Source of the DNA: Brachypterus glaber
Lineage: Eukaryota; Arthropoda; Insecta; Coleoptera; Kateretidae
Direction of reading: 5' to 3'
DNA length: 64,000 bases
NCBI GenBank assembly: GCA_958510825.1
Contig: OY294046.1
Span: 7,452,049 to 7,516,048, forward strand
Positions 1 through 10,608 of the stretch are shown piece by piece. The translations under genes were made by a program, and so were the position numbers. The first letter of the stretch is position 1, and every line of letters begins with the position of its first letter. The notes beneath the pieces are model-generated. The model searched no databases. It was not told the DNA's origin and was given only the letters and a program-made list of their open reading frames with translations.

Positions 1-1653
1 AAAGAAAAAGCAAATTTTATAAATAAATTTTTTGTCAATATTGGTAGAAAAATGGCTGAAAAAATACACAGGGATGGAACTTCGACACCGGCTGACGACA
101 AAGTAAACGCTACTTTCCTATTAGACCCTGTAAATCAAAACGAAATTATTTTATTCATTTCTAAATTAAAAAATCAATCCGCTCCAGGTCCGGATGGGAT
201 CCCTGCTTCCCTAATTAAAACCTTTCATTTGTATTTTGTGCAACCTTTGGAACATATAATTAATTTATCATTTTTGACGGGCAAAATACCTTCTCAGTGG
301 AAGGAATCAGTGATAACGCCCATATACAAATCAGGTGAGAAAACAAACCCCACAAATTATAGGCCCATTTCAGTGATAAATAATTTTGGAAAAATATTTG
401 AATATTCTTTAAAAAAGAGACTAAATGGATATTTAAAAGAAAATAATATCCTAAACGCTAATCAATTCGGTTTTAGAGAAAACATTAGCACTGAAGACGC
501 TGTTATTAAATTTACTAATTCTGTAGTGACAAGTATACAAAACAATAAAAAATGCCTCGCAATCTTCTTAGATTTAGCAAAGGCGTTCGATACGGTTGAT
601 CACAAAATTTTACTAAAAAAACTTAACCTTATTGGTATAAAAGGAACGGCATACGTACTGCTCCGGGACTACCTTACCAATAGAATACAGCGTGTCAAAG
701 TAAATGATGTTTTAAGCAACCCAGAACAAGTTAGTACAGGCATTCCACAAGGAACCGTTTTAGGACCATTGTTGTTTCTAATTTACATAAATAATTTGCT
801 TAGTACTATTAAAAACTGCAAAATTCTATCATATGCTGATGACACAGCCGTTATTCTTGCGGGTGAGTCTTGGAGCAGTGTATATGAACAAGCTTCTAAA
901 GTTTTAAAGGAAATTATCGATTGGCTAAGCATCAACTCTCTGAGCCTGAATACTTCAAAAACTAAATTTATAACATTTTCCATTACAGGTGTTGATCAAC
1001 CAGTAACAGATAAAATATACTTGCCTGATCGCAGTACTTACATTGAAAGAAGCTCTTTTATAAAATACCTTGGTGTTATAATTGATCAACACTTGAAATG
1101 GAAAGAACACACAGAGGCTTTAGTTAAAAGGCTCAGAAAGTTGATATATGTCTTCCTGGAATTAAGATGCTTCTTAAGCGAAAAAAATTGTATCACCGTA
1201 TATTACGCCTTTGCTCAGTCAATTCTACAATATTGTATTACTGTATGGGGTGGTTTGTACCACAATACTCTGGAAGCTCTTCAGGTTGCACAGAATACAA
1301 TACTCAAAATACTTTTACAAAAAGATCGCAGGCACTCCACTGAACGTTTATATCAAGAAACAGGACTATTTGATATAAGGGAACTTTATGCCTATAAAGC
1401 TATAACTTGGACTTGTAATAATATAAGTAACAGGCAAACAGGAAACATTACAACACGTTCAGCAAGTAATGAACACATAAACGTACCGCTGTATAAAAAG
1501 TCATTTTTACAGAGATTTATTTTTTATTTGGGACCAAAACTCTACAATCCACTTCCTGTTCGTATTAAGAATAATACTAATCAAATTAGGTTAAAGCGGG
1601 AATTAAGAATATATGTAAAAGAAAACAGTAATAATATTAAAAGATTGTTTTAA
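1..1653 (+). CDS. LINE ORF2 protein, reverse transcriptase part (5' end cut by window)
   Basis: The frame is open from base 1, so the methionine at 52 is internal and the real start lies upstream. The codons before it read NKFFVNIGRKMA, typical of the linker between endonuclease and RT in jockey/CR1-type LINEs. Counting from base 52, RT landmarks follow in order: APGPDGIP near residue 44, NYRPIS near 104, LDLAKAFDTVDH near 174, GIPQGTVLGPLL near 230 and the catalytic YADD at about 261. A thumb-like and C-terminal region follows to residue 533. No stop or frameshift interrupts the visible part, so the insertion may be fairly young. The protein would copy its own RNA at a nicked chromosomal target. 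The endonuclease domain, needed to judge intactness, is not visible. Confidence 0.88.
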   Translation, partial: KEKANFINKFFVNIGRKMAEKIHRDGTSTPADDKVNATFLLDPVNQNEIILFISKLKNQSAPGPDGIPASLIKTFHLYFVQPLEHIINLSFLTGKIPSQWKESVITPIYKSGEKTNPTNYRPISVINNFGKIFEYSLKKRLNGYLKENNILNANQFGFRENISTEDAVIKFTNSVVTSIQNNKKCLAIFLDLAKAFDTVDHKILLKKLNLIGIKGTAYVLLRDYLTNRIQRVKVNDVLSNPEQVSTGIPQGTVLGPLLFLIYINNLLSTIKNCKILSYADDTAVILAGESWSSVYEQASKVLKEIIDWLSINSLSLNTSKTKFITFSITGVDQPVTDKIYLPDRSTYIERSSFIKYLGVIIDQHLKWKEHTEALVKRLRKLIYVFLELRCFLSEKNCITVYYAFAQSILQYCITVWGGLYHNTLEALQVAQNTILKILLQKDRRHSTERLYQETGLFDIRELYAYKAITWTCNNISNRQTGNITTRSASNEHINVPLYKKSFLQRFIFYLGPKLYNPLPVRIKNNTNQIRLKRELRIYVKENSNNIKRLF

Positions 1654-1681
1654 TAATGTTCGGTTTATTAACTTTGTACAT

Positions 1682-1700
1682 ATTTTAATCTTATCTTATC

Positions 1701-1758
<58 letters not shown>

Positions 1759-1759
1759 A

Positions 1760-1803
<44 letters not shown>

Positions 1804-1818
1804 ACTATTTCTCTCTCT
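1682..1818. repeat. (CT)n-rich microsatellite in LINE 3' UTR
   Basis: Long runs of CT/TC dinucleotides, introduced by TTATC repeats and broken by TTTATA interruptions, lie about 30 bp after the LINE stop codon. Probably replication slippage within the 3' UTR. Confidence 0.9.
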
Positions 1819-1978
1819 TTATTATAATATACTTTATCTGATTTTTTTTTTTTTATATATATGTTCATGATTTTGATTATTATAAAAATAAAGTTAATAT
1901 GTTTATTTCACAATACAGGCTAAGCCTAGTGTGAAAATTAATTTATAATATATTTAAGATATGTAATATTTTATTAAA

Positions 1979-2011
1979 GAAATAAATAAATAAATAAATA
2001 AATAAATAAAT
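1979..2011 (+). repeat. (AAAT)n tail of the LINE
   Basis: About eight AAAT units follow the 3' UTR and mark the 3' end of the insertion. The sequence after it, from about 2012, is unrelated. Confidence 0.8.
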
Positions 2012-2474
2012 ACACACATAAAAATAAAATATTATCCAAATAAATATTGTTTAAGCCAAACACAAAAAGCCCAAACACAAATAGTACTCATAGAACGGTT
2101 TCAGAAGTATTATTATTTTCATAACAGACATATTTTAACAGAATTTAATCACCAAGCTATAGCTGTTTTAATTTGAAAATGAAACCGCACGCAAAAGAAC
2201 GATTCGATTATTTTCTTTAGCGATTTGATTGGATAGCAATTTGTCATGGATAACTAGATAAGTAATAAGACAGTAAAAACAAATATTTTTTTCAATTTAA
2301 AATTAAGTGTATTTTAATAATTTATTATAATTAGTAACAATCGAATAAAAAATATAGTATAATACACGGGCAAAAAATTAAATTTCGATTTCGTAGGTTT
2401 ATTACCCTCGGGCCGGCCCCATCGGCCGGCACAAACGCGTATTATTTACATATACTAAAACCTATAGATTTTGA

Positions 2475-2987
2475 TTTACTATTATAATAAAATACCTTAT
2501 TAATTTAATTCAACACATCGGTCAATTAAGTTTATCACATTGTTTGGAATCCTTCACACGGGAAGAATCGTTGGACGGTGATGAAAAACCTACATGTTCA
2601 AAATGCAAAAAGCGCAGAAAATGCACAAAATTCTTTAGAATTCAAAAATTCCCAAAAATATTAGTAATTCACCTTAAACGCTTCTCCCCGATGACACAGT
2701 TTCAAAGTAAGCTCAAAGTCACCGTAGACTTCCCCCTAGAAGAATTAGATATGAGCAATTATGCAGCAGAGTCCGTTGCACCCTCCAAATACAACTTATA
2801 CGCCATTTCAAATCACAGTGGTACCACGTATAGCGGACACTACACCGCCTATTGTAAACATCCCTATAATCATACGTGGCACGAATACAACGACTCTAGG
2901 GTATCTTCAATTTCACCAACATCCATCGTATCAGGGAATGCTTACATATTATTGTACGAACAAGAAAGTCAAAAATCATATACTTGA
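2475..2987 (+). pseudogene. Ubiquitin-specific protease (USP) catalytic-domain fragment
   Basis: The open frame starts after a stop at 2472; the recognisable part starts near 2526 and ends at a TGA at 2985-2987. It encodes the second half of a USP fold. LDGDEKPTCSKCKKRRKC carries two zinc-ribbon-type cysteines, KILVIHLKRFS is the following core strand, and YSGHYTAYC is the His box with the catalytic histidine. YNDSRVS supplies the third-site residue, and a terminal AYILLYEQ matches the end of USP domains of the USP2/USP8/USP21 type. The Cys box with the nucleophile is absent and there is no ATG at the start, so the piece cannot be a working deubiquitinase alone. It reads as one exon-less stretch inside an inverted-repeat element, which suggests capture of a spliced or single-exon segment. 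Whether it is transcribed is unknown. Confidence 0.8.
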
Positions 2988-3410
2988 ATAGTTTATTTAT
3001 TTCTTTTTTTTTTTACTTATTTGTTACTATTATTTAACTTGATTGTTAATTATTTTTTTTTAATTAATATGTATATTTATATTAATTTTATTGTAAAAAA
3101 TAGTACTAATAAAACTTTCTTCACTATTTAATTCAATAAAAAATATCTATCAAGCATTTACTTTTATACTTAAAAACTTCATAAAAGTCTATCATGTATC
3201 AGATGTAGGTAAAATTTCATTTAAAATACAAAAGAAATAGGAAAAGAATAGTCTTTTAAATTATTTCGTTTTATGTTTAATAAATCAACGGAAAGAAATA
3301 ACGCTTATAGAATTTTATTTCATTTTATTATGTTTTATATTTCCATTCAATATAACTTATACAGTTAAAAAACTAGATACATCAAAGAAAATCAAATCGA
3401 TTATATATGT

Positions 3411-3418
3411 ATATACAT
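3411..3418. repeat. 8-bp target-site duplication (left) of hAT-like element
   Basis: ATATACAT, repeated exactly at 5335-5342, flanks the TAGGG...CCCTA termini. Confidence 0.8.
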
Positions 3419-5334
3419 TAGGGTGGGTCGATTTTGAACTTTTTTTTTAATTTCGAATTGCCTGTAGTGGGAAAAGTTGTGTATTGATCTGTAGTTAAAA
3501 TAGGTTTTTTTTAATTTTTTAAATTTTAAATGTTTAGACCCCCCGCCGGGCCCCTAAAAAAATAAAAAATAAATAATTATCAAAATATATCGCCTGTATT
3601 GGGAAATGATTTGTAAAGATTTCTTATGCATGCAAAAAAAAATATGTTTAATTTATTAATATATTTAGACTCCCCGCCGCCCGGGTGCACCCCTCCAAAC
3701 TTTGCCAAATTTTCTTTTTGCTAGTATTACAGCAGCACTTCGCTTATTTTGCACAAAATATTAACAATAATTGACACAAAATAACCCAGAACTCACCACA
3801 AGGAGGTGTCTGCCATTGAGTTCCACCCCTGCCCACCCATCCGCCCCACCATGTGAGCATTTATTTGTTTGACCCTACTACATACTCTGACTTGGTTTCA
3901 AACTTTGGCATAATTTCTCTAGATGCTAGAGTTGTTCTTATCCAGCCATCCCTATTCTTATTACCACAGACGGCTAATGACGCTTCTGTCACTAACTTGA
4001 CACCTCTCTCAGCCGCCTGTGTGTGGCAAGGTAGTTCCCGCAGGACTCCCTCTGGCAAGTTACCAGTTTTAATACAATCTTGAATATCCTTTTTTGAAAG
4101 GTGCTTAGTCAGCTCTGTTACTTTGCTTTCTGTCCAGTCTATTAGTTCTGTGTAACATTTGGCATGAAAATTAAATGCAGGAACATCAAATTTTCTAATA
4201 ATATTGTTTGGTTTTTTATTATTATCGATTTTTGATCGTAATTTCAATATTCTTCTTAAGCCCAACTCTCTAACGTGCTGACTAGGATCAAAGATCATGG
4301 AGATTAAAATATTTTCGGGATGACCGTAAAAGCCATTCCTCTGGATTACTGGATCAATAACCACTTTTAAATCGTCACTCAAATATCTAGAATAATAAAT
4401 CAGTGTCCAGAGGTGCTGAGCCCCGGACGCGCACGATGATGAAGATTTTACAAGAAACCAAACCCTTGCATACACTTTCAGAATGTATTCTGTAAGAATC
4501 TTGAGATTGGCAGATGGCTCCTTAGTTCCAATATAGGTTCGTAACACACGATTTGCTGTAGTTAGCCATTTCGCGTGCGACATCTTGCCCGGAGATTTAG
4601 TTTACAAGTTTGTTGGACAGTTTCCGGTAGATATGGCATGGCATATTTCGTACAAATACTTTTGATCAGAACTAAGGTTTTCTAGATCCTTTTTAGCTAT
4701 TATAGGTAACTCGGTTTCAATTTTCGTGAAACAGACAACCGGTAATTGTTCACATGTTTCAAGAAGCTTACCAATAGGCCCTGAAAATGACATAGGACCT
4801 GTAGTGTTTCCATCTAGGTATCGGAGTAAATGGCGCAGTGGCAGCTCGTTTGCGTGCAACTGGCATATCAGCCATTGTAAGGGTCGTTTCAACTGTAGTT
4901 CCATCAAACGTATAACACCACCGTGTGGTCCCGTATTTATCACCGTCCCATCACACCCAATAGCAAGTAGATCAGTAGTAGGTATGCTAGTTTCTTCAAG
5001 ATAATTTAAAATGCTTGCTGCAATTTTCTTAGCAGTTCCGTTTTCAGGTGCCACATGTCCAATATAATCGCTTTCTGGCTCTTGTATTAAAACAATATGC
5101 TCTTCTAGTACTATTATTCTATGCGATGAACCTCCTTCATTTACAATCTGAAGAGTACGATCTTTTAAACGATTAATACTTAGATTCATAATTTTGATTT
5201 AATTTTTTTTAGGGGCCCGGCGGGAGGGTTAAATATTAAAATAAAAAAAAATAAAAAAAACCCGTTTCATTTAAGAACATTACACAACTTTTCCCACTAC
5301 AGGTCATGTAAAATTTAAAAATCGACCCACCCTA
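3419..5334 (-). mobile_element. hAT-like DNA transposon, 1.9 kb
   Basis: The element begins TAGGGTGGGTCGATTTT and ends with its inverse. The imperfect terminal inverted repeats extend about 140 bp (3419-3556 and 5205-5334) and both contain CCTGTAGTGGGAAAAGTTG. An exact 8-bp duplication, ATATACAT, flanks it. The 8-bp duplication and the 5' terminus matching YARNG are the hAT superfamily signature. It encodes a transposase-like ORF on the minus strand. A partial third copy of the subterminal motif at about 3590-3720 shows internal duplication. It is nested within the USP-bearing inverted-repeat element and is therefore younger than it. Confidence 0.8.
3861..5189 (-). pseudogene. hAT-like transposase ORF interrupted by one in-frame stop
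   Basis: The minus strand reads 195 codons from the ATG at 5189, then TAA at 4604-4602, then continues in the same frame to the stop at 3863-3861: six codons, an ATG at 4583, and 240 residues in all. The first half contains LLAIGCDGTVINTGPHGG followed by WLICQLHANELPLRHLL. This resembles the D-G...TG..G then C-x2-H block of RNase H-fold hAT-type transposases. The second half begins HAKWLTTANRVLRTYI. Proteins of this type occur in many copies as uncharacterised proteins in animals (recognition, not a search). The total of about 442 codons is short for hAT, and no N-terminal zinc finger is visible. One nonsense codon in an otherwise coherent frame indicates recent inactivation, or very rarely read-through. 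Confidence 0.7.
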
Positions 5335-5342
5335 ATATACAT
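5335..5342. repeat. 8-bp target-site duplication (right) of hAT-like element
   Basis: ATATACAT, an exact match to 3411-3418. Confidence 0.8.
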
Positions 5343-5480
5343 ATCCGCCAGTGTCTATAATATTATGTTTATATTTACTTTCAATTTCAGAGCATACATA
5401 TTCAAAATCAAAGGATGGTTTTAAAACGTTCCATAAGAAAATACCTTGTTTTCCAATTTTTTGTTTGTCTAATAGTTATT

Positions 5481-5611
5481 TATAATACAAGGGCGAAAAG
5501 TTAAGTTTTTCGATTGAGTAGGTTTTTAGAAGCCGAGGGCCGGCCTTCGGGGCCGGCCCGAGGGTAATAAACCTACGAAATCGAAATTTAACTTTTTGCC
5601 CGTATATTATA
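5481..5611. repeat. 131-bp palindrome with GC-rich tip
   Basis: The palindrome runs from TATAATACAAGGGCGAAAAG to its approximate inverse, with the tip GGGCCGGCC TTCG GGCCGGCCC. Its right half is the inner part of the element's right arm. The left arm of the USP element holds only half of it. Confidence 0.75.
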
Positions 5612-5873
5612 CAATATTTTTTATTCGATTGTTACTAATTATAATAAATTATTAAAATATACTTAATTTTAAATTACAAAATATATTTCTTTTTATTACT
5701 TATCTAGTTATCCATGACAAATTCCTATCCAATCAAATCACTAAAAAAACAATTAAATCGTTTCTTTTGCGTGCGGTTTTATTTTCGAATTAAAAAAGCT
5801 ATAGCTTGGTGATTAATTTCTGTTAAAATGTGTCTTTTATGAAAATAATAATACTTCTGAAATCGTTCTCTGA

Positions 5874-6269
5874 ATATTATAAATATTGAAATTGATTTTA
5901 CAATGAAATTTTGTGTTTTTAATTTATTTTAGTGGATGAATACAGATTAATCAGTTAACATATATTTTGAGGTTATGTTATAGAAGAAATTTTTATTTTG
6001 TGTGAAATGATTACAATAAATGCATATGGTCAAAAAAAAAACATTTAGTTCAAGACCAGTAAAGGTAAAGCATCTTATTTTAAAAAGCTTAAAAATAACA
6101 AGTTTTAGTTAGCGGGCGAAAAAAACTTTTTGGCCCTAGGGCCACAAAGCTCAACTTTTCGCCCGTAAAACATGAACAAAAAGTAGAATTAATTAGTTAG
6201 AATCAATCGAATAAAAACTTAATTTTGTTTGTATAAACTACAGTACTACACAGCTAGTACTAGCTGTGA
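5874..6269. other. Intergenic, with a second GGGCGAAAA palindrome
   Basis: AT-rich with no coding signal. A short palindrome at 6111-6166 (GGGCGAAAA ... GGCCCTAGGGCC ... TTTTCGCCC) shares its termini with the 5481-5611 palindrome and is probably a tiny relative. Confidence 0.5.
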
Positions 6270-6700
6270 TTTTTAAATTGCCATTTTTTGGTCATATATA
6301 TTTTTTTTGAAAAAACATGAAAAACCGGTGGTTTTTTCATGTTTTTTCAAATTATTCAGTATTGAAGTCGCTATAGCCCGAACTAAAAGAAAAACTTTTG
6401 GCCAAAAAATAACAAAATGACGGACGTTTTTGTTTGAAAATGTTTGAAAATTTTGTTATTTTCTGACTAAAACATCTTCTAGTTTGGGCTATAGCGCGCT
6501 AGCGGCTTCAATACTGAATAATATCCCGTTTTGTTTATTTTTTTCAGTCGATCCAAACGGCCAAGAAGTGGCACTCTTCGTATTCTTTGAATATAAATAA
6601 ATATACCTACAAAATTTCACAATGATATCTTTTTTCTTTCTATATAAAAAAAGGTTAAAAACAGATTACAGATATTTTTAAAATTTGAAGGTAGAAAGAT
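6270..6700. mobile_element. Fold-back MITE family A, copy 1
   Basis: The inverted arms contain TTCAGTATTGAAG, CTATAGC and GGCCAAAAAATAACAAAATG, followed by TTTCAGTCGATCCAAACGG and AAATAAATATACCTACAAAATTTC. The same string of blocks recurs at 28148-28802. Confidence 0.65.
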
Positions 6701-6830
6701 CCCTTAATTTTTTTGAGCTGAAAGGCACAGAATTTTGATTTGTTAATTTTTATGACATGAGGGAAGGTAAAAAAATTATTTTTTTTTTGTTTTAAATACC
6801 CTCTTGGAAAATATAAATGTTTCCAATTAA

Positions 6831-7752
6831 AACTAGATGAAACGTTGCAAGCACCCTGTCAAAACATCGGCACTATTGGGAAAACTAATAACATGCTATT
6901 AGAACAGGGTAGCATAACATAATTACAATTTTACTACTACTCCTCAGTGCACAAACTAACTTGTATAATATTTATATTAAACTTTAGCTTTTCTTAATAT
7001 ATAATTAAAATTAATAATAAAAATATGTTTTAACTTGGATGCTAGTTGAACTTATTAATTACAATTTTTGATTGATTTTAAAAATGAATGGAAGCTTAAA
7101 ATTTGTACACTAGAGCCATCTAGTTTGCAAATTTCAAACTAGGTGTTTTGTTTGATTTTAAATTCTGTATCTTTAAAACATTATATTTCAGCAAAAAACT
7201 GTATATAACATTTTTTGTAGGGCTTAAAAAGAGCTTTTATTTAAAATGTAATTTTTTGAAATCGGGTTATAAATATGTGAGATGCTAAAAAAACCTTTTA
7301 CTGCTTTAAACGCCAATATCTCGAAAACAATACGTTTTAGGAAAACGTTGTTTATAACATTTTTTGACCAAATTAAAATTATCTTTTATATAAGTGCTAA
7401 ATTAACCAAATACAATAACAATTGCCCTAATTATAAACAAAAAACGCTAAAAATATGAGTTTTACCCTATTTTAATCCCCTTACCCTCAATCGTTTACCC
7501 CCAAAATCTAATCAGCTCTTCGGAATACGATAAGAAACAATATGCAAAAAACCGCAAGTCGATATCTCATGTAGAAATGGAGTTAGAGAGTTTACACCCA
7601 GACAGACAGACGGACGCAAATAATTTTTTTACTGATTTCGACTCAGAATGGTCTAAACGTCGAGATATGTGAAAAAAACGTGGTCAAAGATTTTGACTTT
7701 TCGGCGAAGATTTCAATATATCGGCACTCTTAGTAGCACTAAGTGCCGATGT
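6831..7752. mobile_element. Dispersed repeat family B, copy 1 (with about 227-bp insertion)
   Basis: Shares AACTAGATGAAACGTTGCAA at the left and a CAGACAGACAGACGGACGCAAA segment near the right with the copy at 13451-14105. The core is bounded by ACATCGGCACT and its inverse AGTGCCGATGT. This copy has about 227 extra bases at roughly 6879-7105 that copy 2 lacks: either an insertion here or a deletion there. Confidence 0.7.
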
Positions 7753-8481
7753 AAAGATTATTTAATATTTACTTTCTTACATACATATATATGATTAATT
7801 CTAAGCTATGTAATCTTTTAAAATTATATAGTATTAAGCCCTTTAGGCTATTCCGTATTATAATTATAGCTTAATTATATAGAAAATGATTTTCTATTAG
7901 GCATTAAATAGAAGTAGGTAATTCTGGGAGATCTACCCAGGTCCATTCTGCCAGTCTAAGCAAGAAGGTCGTATCTAACAATTTAATTTTACGGTTGGAA
8001 AATTATTATTATTAAAATCGACCCGAAAATCATTTTTTTTGCATTATCGGCTTATAAATGTCACGAAACGTCGAGAAAATGTGAAAAAAGTGGGTGTTAA
8101 AAAATGTCTGTCTGTCGGTCTGTATATAAACCTTATAACTTTTAAACGGAATGTTCGATTTGAAAAATTAATTTGCTGCTAATAACCCCCGCCCCTCCCT
8201 CCCCAAACCTAAAAAATGTCTAAGACAGACAGATTTAGTTTTAGGTATTTTTGTAGTAAAAAAATACTACTGCCAACAAAATAATACTTTCCCCTGTAGG
8301 TCTAGGTTTATTAATAATAAATAATAAAAACAATTTAAAACCAAAAAATTGACAAAAATTTTTTTTGACAAAAAAATTTAGATTTTTTTTTCGAAAAAAC
8401 ATTATTTTTTTGAAAAACAAAAAGAAAAAATAAAAAATGTATAAAAAATATTTTTATCACATTTTACCCACCTCGATATTC
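7753..8481. other. Non-coding AT-rich stretch with GACA-type repeat debris
   Basis: No plausible gene. Around 8065-8130 it carries CGTCGAGAAAATGTGAAAAAA and TGTCTGTCTGTCGG, which are pieces of the dispersed CAGACAGA-containing repeats. T- and A-rich low-complexity sequence fills 8330-8460. Confidence 0.5.
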
Positions 8482-8675
8482 ACCATCTGCAAATTTTGAT
8501 ATAAGCGGCAGCCATATTAGATCCGCCATTTTGTAAAAATTAAAATAAGTATTACATTCGTAATCAGCGACCTCAAAAACCCCTGTACAATGGTTTGTTT
8601 TTAGTAAAAAATCTGCAAATTTTGATATAGGCGGCAGCCATATTGGATCCGCCATTTTGTAAAAATTAATTTGAT
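8482..8675. repeat. Two tandem copies of a 128-bp repeat
   Basis: The block ATCTGCAAATTTTGATATA(A/G)GCGGCAGCCATATT(A/G)GATCCGCCATTTTG occurs at about 8486 and again about 128 bp later. On the minus strand it reads as an apparent peptide MADPIWLPPISKFAD, which is a by-product of the repeat and not a gene. Confidence 0.75.
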
Positions 8676-9094
8676 GTTAAATTTGTATTCAGCAGCCCTA
8701 AAAACCCCTAAACACAAATTTTCGTATAAATTGGAGCTTATTAAGGGTTTTGGCCATGAATTTAGAAATGTGAGCTGGCGCGAAAAACTTACGCCATTTT
8801 TAATTTTTTCCTTAAATGTATAACATGTATCACCTTCGCGTCACCCACGCTGAATGGCCCCCAATATCATTTTGGTAATTTGATCTACACAAATAGTGAA
8901 TTATGGTTCTCTTATCACGCTGTTTGCATATAATTCGGAGATTAAGTTGACTGCAACCCTTACAAGAAGTTAAAGATATAGCAAATTAGCATTTTAATAA
9001 GTTGGGGTTAATAGACGAATTTAATACCGACGGTGTCACACCCAGGGGCGGTCATATCGAAGGGGGCCATGGTCATTTATTTAATTATTGTAAT
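8676..9094. other. Repeat debris, no gene
   Basis: The stretch 8766-8865 (GCTGGCGCGAAAAACTTACG ... ACCTTCGCGTCACC) recurs inverted at about 19150-19240. No coding signal. Confidence 0.5.
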
Positions 9095-10260
9095 TAAAGA
9101 ACCTGGCACACATATAGGGGAGTTCCTGGGCCTCAGTCAAACTGCCTCAAATTTTGATATTTTGTAATTTCGGGGGTAAACATTAAATTAGGAAAATTTC
9201 AGCCAAATTAAATGACCAGTTTCTGAGAAAAATGCTTTTAAAAATCTAATTTTATGATAGATTTTTTGACGTATATTAAGGTTATTTTTTGCTTACGTAA
9301 ATATTAACTTAATTAGCCGTTTTGAGTTTATTATACTCTATTAATTAAAGAACAGGCAAGATAAATATTACATAAAAGACTTTATTATCATTTACTTACA
9401 TGTGGTTCTATAAAATTTTTAAAACTTTGTGCTACTTCCACATGCTGGCATTTTCCACGTGTTTGCTAATTATCTGCATATTTTCTGATAGATTTTTGCT
9501 TGATTATGTTAAAACATGGTTTGGTACATCGACAAATATTTTATAATTATATATTTTAGATTTTCTTGATATATTTTTCAAAACAATATCTGATGGTTGA
9601 CAAATCTCTCATGATATTTTCATATGCAAAACATATTATTGAGATTGCCTAGCAACAACTTAATTCATTAGTGAACCCTTTATAGAAATATTTATTAAAA
9701 GTTGTTGCTAGGCAATCTCAATAATATATTTTACCTATGAAAATATGACAGATTTGTCAAGCCTCAGACGTATTTTTGGCAAAATATATCAAGAAAATCT
9801 AAAATATATAATTATAAAATATTTGTCGATGTACCAAACCATGTTTCAACATAATCAAGCAAAAATCTAACGGAAAATATGCAGATAATTAGCAAACACG
9901 TGGAAAATGTCAGCATGTGGAAGTTTCACAGTTTTAAAATTTTTATAGAACCACATGTAAGTAAATGATAAAAAAGCCTTTTATGTAAAATTTATCTTGC
10001 CTGTTCTTTAATTAATAGAGTATAATAAACCTGAAACGGCTATTTAAGTTAATATTTACGTAAGTAAGATATAACCTTAATATACGTCAAAAAATCTGTC
10101 ATAAATTAGATTTTTAAAAGCGTTTTTCTCCGAAACTGGTCATTTAATTTGGCTGCAATTTTCCTAATTTAATGTTTACCCCCGAAATTACAAAATATCA
10201 AAATTTGAGGCAGTTTGACTGAGGCCCAGGAACCCCCCTATATGTGTGCCAGGTTCTTTA
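9095..10260. mobile_element. 1.17-kb fold-back palindrome
   Basis: The left arm 9095-9661 and right arm 9699-10260 are near-complete reverse complements, about 565 bp each, separated by only 37 bp. The outer ends read TAAAGAACCTGGCACACATA and its inverse. The arms meet at GAGATTGCCTAGCAACAACTT. Only scattered substitutions and small indels distinguish the arms. There is no coding capacity. Probably a fold-back transposon or a head-to-head duplication. Confidence 0.85.
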
Positions 10261-10608
10261 TTTTTAATTTATTATAAATTTACATGTATCGGGGCTTCTT
10301 TAGCCCAATGACTTTAGATTAAATTCGATATAAGACGCAGTTAATTGTCCCATAAATTGCCCATAAATTTGATGGGAACTGTCCGCCATCTTGGATTAAA
10401 GGGGTGAGTGCGGTTATCTCGATAAATATGCATCTTACGATAAAAATTCATATTACCAATATTGTTAAGAAGGAAATTTCCAACAATTCTTGTTTGGGAC
10501 ATTTTTTATTATATTAATAACAATCGGGTGAAATTGTTTTATCGATTTTTCAGCCAAATTATTCGTCATAGAATATAAGTGGTTATGAGCAAACTTGCAT
10601 TTCCATTC
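10261..10608. other. Intergenic, nothing recognised
   Basis: AT-rich with no open frame or repeat boundary I can support. Confidence 0.4.

Larger units (their letters stand above)
1..2011 (+). mobile_element. LINE (non-LTR retrotransposon), 3' portion
   Basis: The left end of the window lies inside a non-LTR retrotransposon. It comprises the reverse-transcriptase ORF (to 1653), a short AT-rich 3' UTR with a CT-rich microsatellite, and a terminal (AAAT)n tail at 1979-2011, the usual end of a target-primed insertion. The endonuclease half lies outside the window. The ORF type and microsatellite-like tail suggest a jockey/CR1-group LINE; the exact clade cannot be fixed by eye. Confidence 0.85.
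2088..5873. mobile_element. Long inverted-repeat element carrying a USP gene fragment
   Basis: Left arm about 2088-2430 and right arm about 5539-5873 are reverse complements over roughly 340 bp with scattered mismatches. The shared outer part reads AGAACGNTTTCAGAAG and the inner end contains GGGCCGGCCCC. Between them lie a ubiquitin-specific protease fragment and a later hAT insertion (3419-5334). Without that insertion the element is about 1.86 kb. Long arms around a host-like gene fragment resemble gene-capturing elements with long inverted repeats, such as Mutator-like Pack elements. The superfamily is not proven because no clear target duplication was found. Confidence 0.6.

Noticed and set aside
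8464..8655. Minus-strand ORF reading MADPIWLPPISKFAD
   Set aside because: It is the translation of a 128-bp tandem repeat, with no domain or expression signal.
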